Part shown: positions 20,228 through 34,301 of the stretch, in pieces
Layout of the letters: the number at the start of each line of letters is the position of its first letter
Position numbering within the stretch: the first letter of the stretch is position 1
From: Linyphia triangularis
Lineage: Eukaryota; Arthropoda; Arachnida; Araneae; Linyphiidae
Reading direction: 5' to 3'
Length of the DNA stretch: 64,000 bases
Assembly: GCA_963978545.1 (NCBI GenBank)
Contig: OZ021721.1
Span: 36,257,348 to 36,321,347 of the forward strand
Program-made: the position numbers and the translations under genes
Notes under the pieces: model-generated
Seen by the model: the letters and a program-made list of their open reading frames with translations, nothing else
What the model was told of the DNA's origin: nothing
The model's database searches: none

Positions 20228-20381
20228 TGTTGGAAGTAATCGCACAATACAAGTTAACCACAACTTAAATCGAACCTCTTAATCACTTCTACTTTCATTT
20301 TGTTCACTGTATATATTCTTGTGTTAATAAATCTTATTTTATATCTCTGCGATCCAAGACCTGAAGTTAATCATTCTAACA
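20228..20381 (+). repeat. Copia 3' LTR
   Basis: 154 bp from TGTTGGAAG to CATTCTAACA, giving TG..CA ends. It contains a TATA-like TATATATTC near 20310 and AATAAA near 20327. The purine run GGGCGGG directly before it is the polypurine tract. Confidence 0.8.
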
Positions 20382-22455
20382 ATTAATGAATATTATCTAA
20401 TTTAGAGCGTAGAATAAATAATAATCATAATGAAATTGTTTTTTAGAGAAGAAAATGGAAAAAAAATATTTAAAAGCTACATGAAAAAAGTGTATCTAAT
20501 TATTACCATATATGTATAATAATTGTACTAAGAATAAAAGTTACAGTTATTGCCACAAGGAAAACTAATTCTGAGCACGAATTATAAAGAATTATTTGGG
20601 ACATTCCCTTATATCAGATTAGACTCTGATCACTAGCTTAATTTTTTTTTTTTTTTTTGCAATTGACTAAATTTTCACAATGTGCCGAACATTTGAACAC
20701 AAGCCAATATATGGTTCTATTGTTCGAACTACTTATGAATTTTCCTCATAATTTTTTTAACTATAAAAGATATTAATATACACTAATGAGCGCACTTAAT
20801 ATTTTAAATAAAGAAGCACATTCAAGCAGTTATTAAACAAAGCCTAAATGCCTAGCCGAACTCAAAAAGTTAATTTTAACAATTTAGATAAGAAAAGATG
20901 ACATTGCTTCCAATTTTGAGCATGTGCACATGTTTTTCATTTTATGTCTTATTCTTTTCTAATCAAAATCAGTGAAGGTAAAAGTTACACTTTAAATTAA
21001 TCCTTGAATGTAAAAAAGGGTCATATCATATTTTATTAATAGTTCAGGAGAGAGAAAAAAACATATGGAGTCTTTAGTAAAACGTCTTTTACAAAAAAAA
21101 AATTGTATTGTCTGTGGAATATCTTTATGGAAGAACTGAGGGGTGCTTCTAAATTTACTTGTTTAAGAATAGCCACAAGCGTGTTAAGTCTCATATGGAT
21201 ATGACCCCTTTTTACAATTAAACATCTTGGAGCCCCCATACCCCTACCAAATATCTCAGGAAAACACAAAAAATCAAATATACTCAGTGAAATAAATTGT
21301 AAGCTTTGTAAATTATACAAACTGTCTAATTACACAGTGATACAAAGCTATCAACTTCCAGGTTTATTTTTAATGAATTAACAGTTGGTGCACTAAAGTT
21401 CGGATAACAAAAATCACTACAACAAAATGTCTTTTTTTTTAAGTCGTCCAATTTTTCTTTGCTTAATGAAAGTTTGTTGATGAATATACCTTGCTTGAGG
21501 GTATTATCAGTGGTCACTAAGTTTTCTTATAGAGGAAAGATTAGCGGAACAATGTTATTGATGTATTGTGTACACTTCATTGTATGGGATGGATATTTCT
21601 CATAGAAAGTGTATGGTATTCGGCAATAGAGAAAAAACTTTGTTCTTTTGTAACACTCTTTCTACTGCTCTCCAGGCTAAAAACTTTCTTCTTGTACAGA
21701 TTTGGCCATCATGTCTGGAAATCTATAATGTCCTTCCTTTTAAGTTTTCTGCAGTAAACTTCAAAGCATTCTGTTTGTTCACTATGGTTTAATTTGTGGG
21801 ATTTATCAATCTCTTACTTTTTTTCTTCTTCTTTTTATTGGAAAATATCCCAATGACAAGGACAAAAAATTCTGAAAACCTTCAGACTACACTAAGAACA
21901 TCATAAAATCTCATCCATGTGCGATTTTATTCTGCCCTCCGTAGTTGTCCATAAAAAGGTCAATAATTAACTAACGGCGACGTTTTATTGATAATGTCAA
22001 ATGTCCACAGCTGCAACAAACCAATATAAACGACGGAGGCCTACTCAGTATTTGAACTAATAAAGATACCACATCACCTTCTGCCACCGGTTTGCGTTCT
22101 CAAGTACTCAAAGCAAAAAAAAAATGTAAGACCTAACCCATATTGATATTTAATTTTCGTTTTTCTCAGTCTTTAGAAACGAGTCCTTGCCTCTTTTTAC
22201 CTTAAAGCAATACTTTGATGCCTCTAATACACAGATCGAACCAAAAAAATTAAAAAAAAGAGTGATCCTACTCCTTTTTACATTTAGCGATTCGAGTATG
22301 TCTGCAATGTCAAGTATGCCTACTTTACCTGCATTATCTCATTGAGTGTCTTTAGTCTTTGATGAATTTCGAAAACTGACTGTTGCTTTCATGAATGAAA
22401 ATTTATTTTTCGTGGAGTAATAACTTTCAGTTTCCATTTTTTCATTTATTTACCG
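20382..22455. other. Non-coding stretch with a possible small MITE
   Basis: Near 21003-21025 the sequence TGTAAAAAAGGGTCATATC is inversely repeated at about 21198-21216 (ATATGACCCCTTTTTAC), framing about 210 bp that could be a decayed MITE. A minus-strand open frame (21036-21320) overlaps it and is not similar to anything I know. No gene recognised elsewhere. Confidence 0.4.
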
Positions 22456-22690
22456 GGAGATAATAGTTAAAGTTTAACCTTCAAAAAGCTGCCAAAAAAA
22501 GAGCAACTCGTCAGAATGAAGAAGGGAGAAATGGTAAAACATAAAAAAACAAAATTAATCCGGAATTTTTCTTTCTTTCTGCCGTACCATTTTTATTTTC
22601 TTACCGTATATTCAGGTCAAATTTCAAATCATTCTGACAAGTGGTTCTTTTTTGCAGAATTTTTAAAGTTGAACTTTAATTACAATCACC
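22456..22690. mobile_element. Third copy of the AAAGTTGAACTTTA MITE
   Basis: About 235 bp. The left arm has AGTTAAAGTTTAACCTTCAAA, AGCTGCCAAAAAAAG and CGTCAGAATGA; the right arm has TCATTCTGACAAGTGGTTC, TTTTGCAG and AAAGTTGAACTTTAATTAC in inverted order. The right terminus CACCCTGTGTA ends in TA, suggesting a Tc1/mariner-type target. An open frame covering the copy is a by-product of the palindrome. Confidence 0.7.
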
Positions 22691-25071
22691 CTGTGTATTA
22701 CTAAACATAGTAGAGGGGATAGCAAAAAAAAATGAGTACATGTCAACTGAAAAACTATACAATTGATTGAAGTAAGAATTTCAGTGTATGATTAACTGCC
22801 GTCCTCTACGTTTCATAGTTTTGAATTATAAAGAATTTTAATTAGTTTTTTTTTTATTATAGCATGTTATTTTTTTAATTTTTCGCCAATAATAACCGCA
22901 CTTTGTTCGTAACTATTTTTGTCGTCAACTTTCATTTAAATACGCTTTCTATAAGGATGCTATCGGGTGTTTAAAACGATGACTAAAGCTCTGTGCAATA
23001 CAAAGTAAATTTTCTCCGGGTGTGTTTTATTAGGCGAACTCTTAAACGAAAGACTATTTTTACGTCTTAAGGTAAAAGTTTATTTACATGCGAATAATAT
23101 TGCCCTTACCTGCTATTTGCATGAAACCGTTTATGAACTATACATTATAAATTATGGTTGAAAAGTTTGCAAAGGTGACTTTTAGCTTACTGACAAATAA
23201 TAAATAGTTATGATGTTGTTCTCGAGAAATATTCTCATTTGCGAGAAAAGCATTTACATTTTTTTTTATGGTTGTTAGATTTGAATTTGCATTTAGGTAT
23301 TCGTTCTTGTAAATTAGTGGGTATTTTATTTTATTGGAATTTAGTTTAGAGAGAGTTGCAATGGTTTTCCAATTGCTTGGTTGTATGTTTTTTAATACAA
23401 GCTTTCAACTACTATCTAGTACTTCATACTACTTAAATTTTTTAAATGAATTTTGTAGTTTAGAAACAGTAAAAGTTATTATTTATTTGCATTAACTATT
23501 GAAATTTTATATATTTGATTAATATTAATTCATCATTTCTTAACTCTTGTTATTATGCATTTTAATCAAACACAGCATTTCGGCATTTTGATTTTACATT
23601 CCATTATTATCTAAATATTGATTTTTATTTTATGATTTTTATCATAAATCATAAATATCGTTGATTATTATAATTATTACTAGCAGCGTGGACCCGCGTT
23701 GCTGGGTATCCATTGTAGCATATAGGTCTTTGAATTCGACTAATCAAGTTATTTAATATAGGGTGACCAGCATAGAAGAAGCGTCAAATTATTTTCAAAA
23801 CAGAAGTTTGGAAGTGAAATTACGCTTAACAATCTGAAACGTTGTAACTCCTTTAATCAGGGGTATCTTTTACTCTAGCCAACCTGAATAATTATTACAA
23901 AATAAACAGAATAAAAACAAAAGACAATACTCCATAAGTCCAAAGTTTTTCTAAAAAATATCATTTTTCAAATACTTTTTTTTAACGAATATTTTTAAAT
24001 TTGTAAATAGACAAATCAGACAGATTTTTGCATTGTTTTGGTTTTTCAACTGATGATTCATTACAATTTACTTGGAAACTGTGTAAATATTCTCCCCCCC
24101 CCCATACAATTCATATTCTAGATTGATTATTTTTTTTATCCTCTTTCAGATTTCAGCATCTGGTCTTTTTTCTCCAACCAATTTTGCTCCTATACTTCAT
24201 GACACTTGACACATGATAGAAGAAAAACTATATCTTCTACTAATATCTTACAATATATTATATATAAAATACTTCACTTTAATGATATAATAACCAAGTC
24301 GAGTTTTAGTTGCATGATGTTTTGTAACTTAAACAATCACGCATGAAAAATAACGTTATTTGTAGATAAGCTTGAAAGAAGAGTATATTGGGGTATGATT
24401 CCCAATTGATCAAATTTCTTTCATTCTATTTCTTTCCATTCCTTTTCATTATTTCAATACTCAAACTATTTTTTTATTGCAAGTGATTGTATACGTGCAG
24501 CGTGTAGAAAATCACTTGTGACACGAAACGGGTGAAAACAATTTCCCTCCTGCTCGTAATATCTAACATTAAATAAAACAGCTTCCTTTAAATGGCGTAA
24601 GCAATTAGCCAAATGGTGTTTCATCTGCACTATTTTAAGTGAGCCAATGAGTAGAAGACATAAAACCTGTCGTTACAGCCGTAATTTGGAATTAATCGTT
24701 CTATATCCTCTATGATCATTTGAGGCTTGAGTTCAAACTGAGCCAGATTCATTTAAACACAAATTTGTGCAAATTTGAAATATTTTATTACACACACTTA
24801 AAGAAGTACCATATATCAGAAAATAATATTGCATGCTATCATCCCAAAAATATGGCAAATATTATCAGTATTGTATTTAAAATAAATGTAAAATAAAATT
24901 GTGTGTAATAAAATAGTTAGTATAATAAAATACACCGTACAATAAAATAGTTTGGAAACTAAATAGAGAAAAGTTTGTTTTAATGAATTTTCTTTTTAAT
25001 GAGTTTGACCCATTTTTGAACATATACCTATTTACATACATGACACTTATGTTAAAATCATACTAGATATA
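22691..25071. other. AT-rich non-coding stretch
   Basis: No gene recognised. A C-run lies at about 24096-24104. The segment about 24490-24760 is less AT-rich than its surroundings, without coding signs. At 23682-23713 CTAGCAGCGTGGACCCGCGTT resembles a motif often seen at ends of degenerate transposons. Confidence 0.45.
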
Positions 25072-25528
25072 TACACTGTATCCTAAAAAGATATTTGAAA
25101 AATGAATAAAAAACCAGAAGACGATAGGAATGTACCGGTTGATGTATACTACTTGGGAAACTACTGAATTGCATCTATCAATTTTCAAAGTTCACCAACA
25201 GATGGTGCTTTTAAATAAATAATAAAAAAAAAAAAACTAAAAAAAATATGGTGTGAACATATTGCAAAGACTACAAAAAGATGTTTCAATTGCGCCATGT
25301 TGTTCGATTGAAATGGTGGTAAGCATCGTCTTGTAGTTTGGGCAACATGTTCAGATTTGTTTTATAGATTTTTCAATCAACAGCTCCATCTGTCGGTGAC
25401 TTTTCACCTTCTTTTAAAAATAGTTATGATATTCCCAAGTAGTATGCTACAAACTGTACTTTATTATCACATGCCGTTTTTTTTAATTCATTTTCCAGAG
25501 GTATGAGTCTTTTTTGAGACACCCTGTA
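25072..25528. mobile_element. Long foldback MITE with TA duplication
   Basis: TA dinucleotides at 25072-25073 and 25527-25528 flank 453 bp that folds on itself over nearly its full length. Pairing blocks from the ends inward include CACTGTATCC with GGGTGTCTC-type ends, the ACTACTTGGGAA block (25148-25160 with 25432-25443), CACCAACAGATGG with CCATCTGTCGGTG, and AAGACTACAAAAAGATG with CATCGTCTTGTAGTTT around the centre near 25300. No coding frame. It fits a palindromic Tc1/mariner-type MITE. Confidence 0.75.
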
Positions 25529-25569
25529 GTTATTTCATCCTTTTTTTGAGACACATTGTAGTTATTTTA
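25508..25569. repeat. Tandem duplication of the foldback end
   Basis: The sequence CTTTTTTGAGACACCCTGTAG, with following TTATTTCATC, is repeated directly after itself with small changes (ACACATTGTAG, TTATTTTATC). The first copy includes the right terminus of the foldback element. Confidence 0.75.
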
Positions 25570-26015
25570 TCTTCTATGTCCTATATTTTGAGGGATATGG
25601 TGCACACAGAATCAGCCCGATTCAAACTCGATACACAAAACAGTGCTGATTGGAGTATCACCCCTTTTTTTCCCTTTTAAGTTCACGATTTCTCGAATGA
25701 GTGAAACACCGTGAGAGTAAATCTATCATCAAACAAATATGCCCACCCTGTAAAGTCTAAACATAGTCCTAATTTCACGTACCGTGAGCCTTGTCTGAGT
25801 GGACAACGCCAATTAATCTCTCGAAATGCAACGGCTCTCTGCGGATATGCTAATTTCAAAGTAATTGCTATTTCCACGTGGCCAGATCTTTCCAAGCGTC
25901 AATTTTAAAGATAAAATTGATCATCCTCGACAGGCCCGCTTCCAACCTTTCGTAGATAAATGGGGGTTATCGAAATCAAAGCAAATGTTAAAGGTCGATT
26001 AGGAATGGATCCTGG
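25570..26015. other. GC-elevated non-coding island
   Basis: About 25690-25990 is clearly less AT-rich than the surroundings. Open frames on both strands overlap here (25683-25895 minus, 25711-25908 plus), but neither matches a family and neither has splice or start signals I trust. Homeodomain-type motifs (ATTAATTG, TAATTT) and an ATCAAAG motif occur. It may be a conserved non-coding element; this is inference from composition only. Confidence 0.3.
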
Positions 26016-26071
26016 AAAGGCGAATTTTCATTCATTTCATTTAGAAATTTCAAAGTATTGATTCAATAGAA
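26016..26071. repeat. Left copy of a ~55-bp duplication flanking a SINE
   Basis: GAAAGGCGAATTTTCATTC and following bases to AGTATTGATTCAATA match 26299-26354 with around nine substitutions. Confidence 0.7.
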
Positions 26072-26097
26072 AGACGCAAATTTATCATTGTTGTCAT

Positions 26098-26275
26098 CAT
26101 CTGATGGGTGAATGGTTAGAACTCTGGCAATGTATGTCAAAGGTGCCGGATTTGAATCCTGGGTTAGGCATGATGTTACTTTGTGGATCAGAATCCAAGT
26201 TAAGCTGTAGGTCCCTGACTGATTAGCTGCTATTGTGAATAAAAATAGGTCTTTAAGAGTACAAACTAACCAAAG
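26098..26275 (+). mobile_element. tRNA-derived SINE, copy 3
   Basis: The head has GGGTGAATGGTTAGAAC (A-box region) and GATTTGAATCC (B box, 26149-26159). The body has TTAGGCATGATGTT, GTGGATCAGAATCCAAGTT, AAGCTGTAGGTCCCTGACTG and TAGCTGCTATTGTG, ending AATAGGTCTTTAAGAGTACAAAC. It aligns with the copies at 2158 and 2371 along its full length. Confidence 0.7.
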
Positions 26276-26298
26276 CTAAGGATGATAAGGACTAGATA

Positions 26299-26354
26299 AT
26301 GAAAAGGCGGGTTTTCATTCATTTAATTTCGGAATTTTGAAGTATTGATTAGAT
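26299..26354. repeat. Right copy of the ~55-bp duplication
   Basis: GAAAAGGCGGGTTTTCATTC to AGTATTGATTAGATA; the pair brackets SINE copy 3. Confidence 0.7.
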
Positions 26355-27566
26355 ACAAAATCGTTAAAATTACTATAGTTTAAAAATATATCTGGCTTTT
26401 TTGTAGTTGTAGTGGAACTTCATCATTCTACCCTCAAAATTTAAAAGGTTTCTTAATTCAAGTTTTATAATTCTCTTAATTTAGTACTGTGAAGATCAAT
26501 ACAATACATTGAAAAGTTGTATTTTGTTGCTGCATTTTCATTTTAAAAGTATGGATTTTTATGAAGGACCTTTTAAGTTTTGATAAATGTATGCTAGGGA
26601 TATTCACAACAACATTGCATTTGTATTGTAGAGAGAATACGCCTTTCAGGAAGACTTTCAATTCAAATTGATCAATACTTGCGTTTCGAAGAAGAAACAA
26701 CTCTGAAGGCTATTACCAATAATCCAGACAAGTGAGAAAAAAAAAAAAAGACTGTGACCTTCTAGTGATATTATTTATATGAAGACTATCACCAATCATA
26801 CAGGCAAGTAGGAAAAAAACCCATCAGGACTGTGATTTTCTTGTGATCATCTTGAAATTTTGAATTACAAAATTAGCTTTACTTATGAATTAACCACATT
26901 TTAAAGTGCCGTTGAAATTTATATTTGAAGGCATTTCATAAATCTCTGTCTTGGTAAAAAGAGTTTCGATATATTGATGCATCGACATATACTTAAGGGA
27001 ACTTATAACATAATAAAAAAATGTAATAAAGGGACGAATGTCTTGTTGAAATATTAAGGGTCAATCAGGGACTAAAATGCATTTATCAATTTTGCAACTT
27101 TATTTTAAAAACACTTGGTGAACGTGACTGCCTTACTATCAAAATATTTTAATTTTAAATACTAAGTTATAGTGAATACACGTACATATATCTGGGAAAT
27201 AAATACATCACCTCACATCGGTCTCTCTCTCTCTTTCAAGGAAATATCTGCATGATTTTAAATATTCTAGAACTGAATGATTTCTCAGATAAAAGTTTTT
27301 TGCAATGTTTTTTTAAAGTATGTTAACTGGAAATACTCAACTTTGATCTTTTATATTATTTATAAATCAGACGTATATAAAATGCTTATTTTAGACAAAA
27401 TAACTATTTCTTTCTAAATAACAGATAGATATCTACGTTTAACGCTAACAGTACCATCTACATATGTACAGTTTTGTAGATTATGTTCTCTAAGTACTGG
27501 AAAATTAAAGTTATATTTAATGTCAAGTAGTTGTAATTAAGTTTCTATCTTTTTAAATCCTTTATT
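26355..27566. other. AT-rich non-coding stretch
   Basis: Around 26690-26860 two related segments (AGACTGTGACCTTCTAGTGAT and GGACTGTGATTTTCTTGTGAT) suggest a local tandem duplication of about 75-80 bp. No gene recognised. Confidence 0.45.
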
Positions 27567-27815
27567 AACTTCGATTTTGTGTGCATGTTTGTCGATGGGG
27601 GACAAATCTGCGGAGGCCTAAATAACCTACTTGACGTCATCCAATCGAGGTGAAACTTGGCAGATACATTCGATGTCGATGACAATGCATTTTAACAAAT
27701 TTTGGAGCTGCAACTGTCATTAAAAGGTCACTTTTATGGAATATTAACAAACCAACTTGCCATCATCCATTTGCGCTAAAATAACATTTAACCGACCATT
27801 GAAGACACACTTTCC
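27567..27815. repeat. Unclassified dispersed repeat, copy 2
   Basis: This aligns with 381-646: ACTTCGATTTTGTGTG, ATCTGCGGAGGCC, ACTTGACGTCATCCAAT, TGAAACTTGGCAGATA, and a second ACTTGCCATCATCCA block 120 bp on. No coding frame and no clear termini. Confidence 0.5.
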
Positions 27816-28849
27816 GATTACCAAATTTTTTAAATAAATAAATAATAAAAATATTTTAATAAGAATAAATAAAAGATATTTGGATGTGAGTGCATAATTT
27901 CACTTTCATTTTCAATAAACAAATTTTGAAATGTAGTTTGACAATTTTTTTTTTGATAGAAATGTTTTTAATATTTAAAATTATATGCAAACCACAAGCA
28001 CACGCTGTTTACAGAATAGACATTGTGTTAATGAATATAAAAATTGGCAATACATATAAAGGATTTATATTAATATTTTGTTATTATGGGTTATATTATT
28101 AATTAACTAAAAACTGAGTTGCATCTATTTTATATTAAATATGATTTTAAAGCAACGTAGTGTAAATACATATTTCTTTAGAATATATGCTGAATATTAC
28201 TGATAAAGAAAACGTAAGGTCCATTTTCCAAGTTTAGAGAAGCGCTTTGGTAAAAAAAGCAAGAACTATCATTTATCAAAGGATATTTTTTAAACTGATT
28301 GAGAAGCTGTTTTGAATCAGGTTTTATTTTGTCCTCTATTTCAGAGAGATAGGGATAAAAATATAAAAAATAGCTCTGAAGATGTCGGAACTCTATAGCA
28401 AATGATGTGTGAATGATAAACGAGTTTCGATTATAGTCACTTGTGTTTTGAAAAGAAAACTTACACATCGGAAAAACAGACCATTCACAGTTTAGCGGAA
28501 AAGAAACTCACCTTGCATAGCATTTCTACCAAAACTGATTGGATGTATTCTTGAATGATAAAAATACTTCTTAAAATGAGAAGAAGTATAAAGTTAAAAT
28601 TTCTTTAAGCGTTGTTGTTTGTATTTGCATTTTAAATATAGGAGGGGAACTTTTGAAATATGTATAAATTAAGAAATAATATAAAGAGTACAGTATTTTT
28701 TCAAGACAAAATATTATAGTTTGTCTATAAATTTAAATAGAAGATCTAATTAATTAAATGGAGTTCATTACAAATTAAAAATTGAATATAATAAACATAA
28801 CAATTGTTTTATGTTATTTCGCATAAAAGATGAATGTCCTAGGTAATAT
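27816..28849. other. AT-rich non-coding stretch
   Basis: I see nothing I can support here. Confidence 0.5.
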
Positions 28850-29180
28850 TTGACCAATGTTGGTTGGTTGAGTGAAGTTTAACGGAGCAAGGGCAACACA
28901 TGGGCCATACTGCGCCAATTGACCAATGTTGGAAATGCGGTTTCTAGAAGATTGGCCAATCTTGGTTGAAACTAGAGCAATGTTCCTAAATACATGATTT
29001 ATTTTTTAAATAACCATGTAAAAGACATCAGGAAACAATATTTTTAAATCTTCCATCCTTTTTTATACATACAATATTTCAATTTTAAAACTATGCGTCA
29101 ACATTTCAATTTTAAAACTATGCGTCAACATTTCAAAACTTCCAGTTTATTTTATATATCATTGGGTGAGATTGGACAAG
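28850..29180. repeat. GGCCA-rich dispersed repeat, copy 1 (diverged)
   Basis: TTGACCAATGTTGG, GATTGGCCAATCTTGGTTG, AACTAGAGCAATG, then CATTTCAAAACTTCCAGTTTA and TGGGTGAGATTGG occur in the same order as in the copies at 32640 and 47060. It contains a local tandem duplication at 29073-29128 (27-bp unit ACATTTCAATTTTAAAACTA plus TGCGTCA). Confidence 0.55.
29073..29128. repeat. Two-copy 27-bp tandem repeat
   Basis: The unit (AC/AT)ATTTCAATTTTAAAACTAT followed by GCGTCA is present twice in succession, nearly identical. Confidence 0.85.
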
Positions 29181-32639
<3,459 letters not shown>

Positions 32640-32990
32640 TAGTCCGAGGTAGCATAGAGGTACTGGTCAATGTCGGAAACAGGAGTACTGAGATGATTGG
32701 CCAGTCTATGCCGAATCTAGAGCATATCCAAACAGTACGATTTTTTAAAAAAAATAAACATGCCGAAACCATCATAAAACATATTTTTTACCCCTTCACT
32801 CTTTCTTATAACACTATATTTATACTTTAAGACTCTGTATCAACATTTCAAAACTTTCAATATATTTTACCTAGAACTGGGTGAGATTGCCAAGAACAGT
32901 AGCAATGGCCAGTCTATGACGGTCCACATTGGAATTGGCCAGTGTCGAGCCGATATTGGCCAGCGGATTTGTGCCACTGCGATACGAGTA
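32640..32990. repeat. GGCCA-rich dispersed repeat, copy 2 (longest)
   Basis: It contains GGTAGCATAGAGGTACTGGTC, AATGTCGGAAACAGG, GATTGGCCAGTCTATGCCGAA, ATCAACATTTCAAAAC, GGGTGAGATTGCCAAGAAC, AATGGCCAGTCTATGACGG, AATTGGCCAGTGTCGAGCC and ATATTGGCCAGCGGATTTG. The left part CTGGTCAATGTCGG is an inverted match of CCGATATTGGCCAG near the right end, so the element has weak terminal inversion. The overlapping open frame is not similar to any family I know. Confidence 0.65.
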
Positions 32991-34258
32991 AAAATATAGC
33001 ATAAACATACAATTGGCTTAGAGCGTGAAAAGGTACTAATTCCAAATTGCCAAAGATTTGGGACAGAAAAACGTCCTTCTAAAGTACTAATTCAACATGA
33101 GCTTAGAGCTTTTGTGTATATCTCATGTACCAATGATTATGTTGGAGTTTTTACTAACCTATGTGTCTTATTTCCCTGTTTCCAAATATACTACAAAGCT
33201 ATTTGAGACTAAAAAGGGAGTTATCCCCCTTTTACTTTAAGCCAACTATTGATATTTATTGAATTGATTAAAATGATGGATTTTAAAATTAAATTATGTT
33301 TTTTTTAATCCCCACATTACTAAAAGGAACTTAAATGTGTTATACTTCTAAAAATAAGTGCTGGAAAAGTAAAAATAAAATGCATCAATAAATAAAAAAA
33401 AATAGAGTTCTTCTAGATAAATGATGCGAAATCTATTCAAATACTAATGATCTTTGAATGTCTTATTTAACCTAATTTGTTGAGTGCCAAAAGCGGAATT
33501 CACGCGATAACGTGACTACACCCCTATTTCCACATGTCGTGACTAACCCCTATTTTCTTATAATTCAATAACGCAATCTAGTTATCAGGTTATATTTTTC
33601 TTCTCCCACATAACTCGAGATTTGAAGAAGTTCAGAAGACTATTTCTGTCACTAACTGAAGATATTTTTTTGAATTACGTATTTCTGTAAACCTCCTTCG
33701 ATAAAAATCCAATAAAATCCATATGATTCTTGGCTTAAGTTGCTTATAAAACAAAAATATATTAGGAGGACTACTTTAAAAATCGATTGTTACCCAGGCA
33801 TATAGTTTTCATGGTATGAATATGAACTTTTATATCAAGAAAAAGACTCGAAGGTCAGATAAACATTTGAAAATAATGAATATTCAAAATTGTTAACTGC
33901 TATTATATTAAAAAACTTAAGATATGTAGATAAAACAGGAATTCATTAACTTGTTTTTACATAGATTTATTCAGATACAGGATAATAAATGAATATTTAT
34001 CACTTGTAACTTTTCAGCAATTTTTTCTTCATTATTTTACATCACTTTCTTTTAAAGCTTTAAATAGAGCTCAAAACTTTTAAAAAGTTATTTACACAAT
34101 TGAGTTAACCATCAACAAAAGCCGAGGCATCTCCAGTTATTCTACCAGGTAACTACGATTTTATATAAATATATTTGAGAACCAAATGATAAAAAACTTT
34201 TGAAAATTGCCTTTTAACACTTCTTTTGTAAAAAATGCATTTCACCTGCTTGTACTCA

Positions 34259-34301
<43 letters not shown>

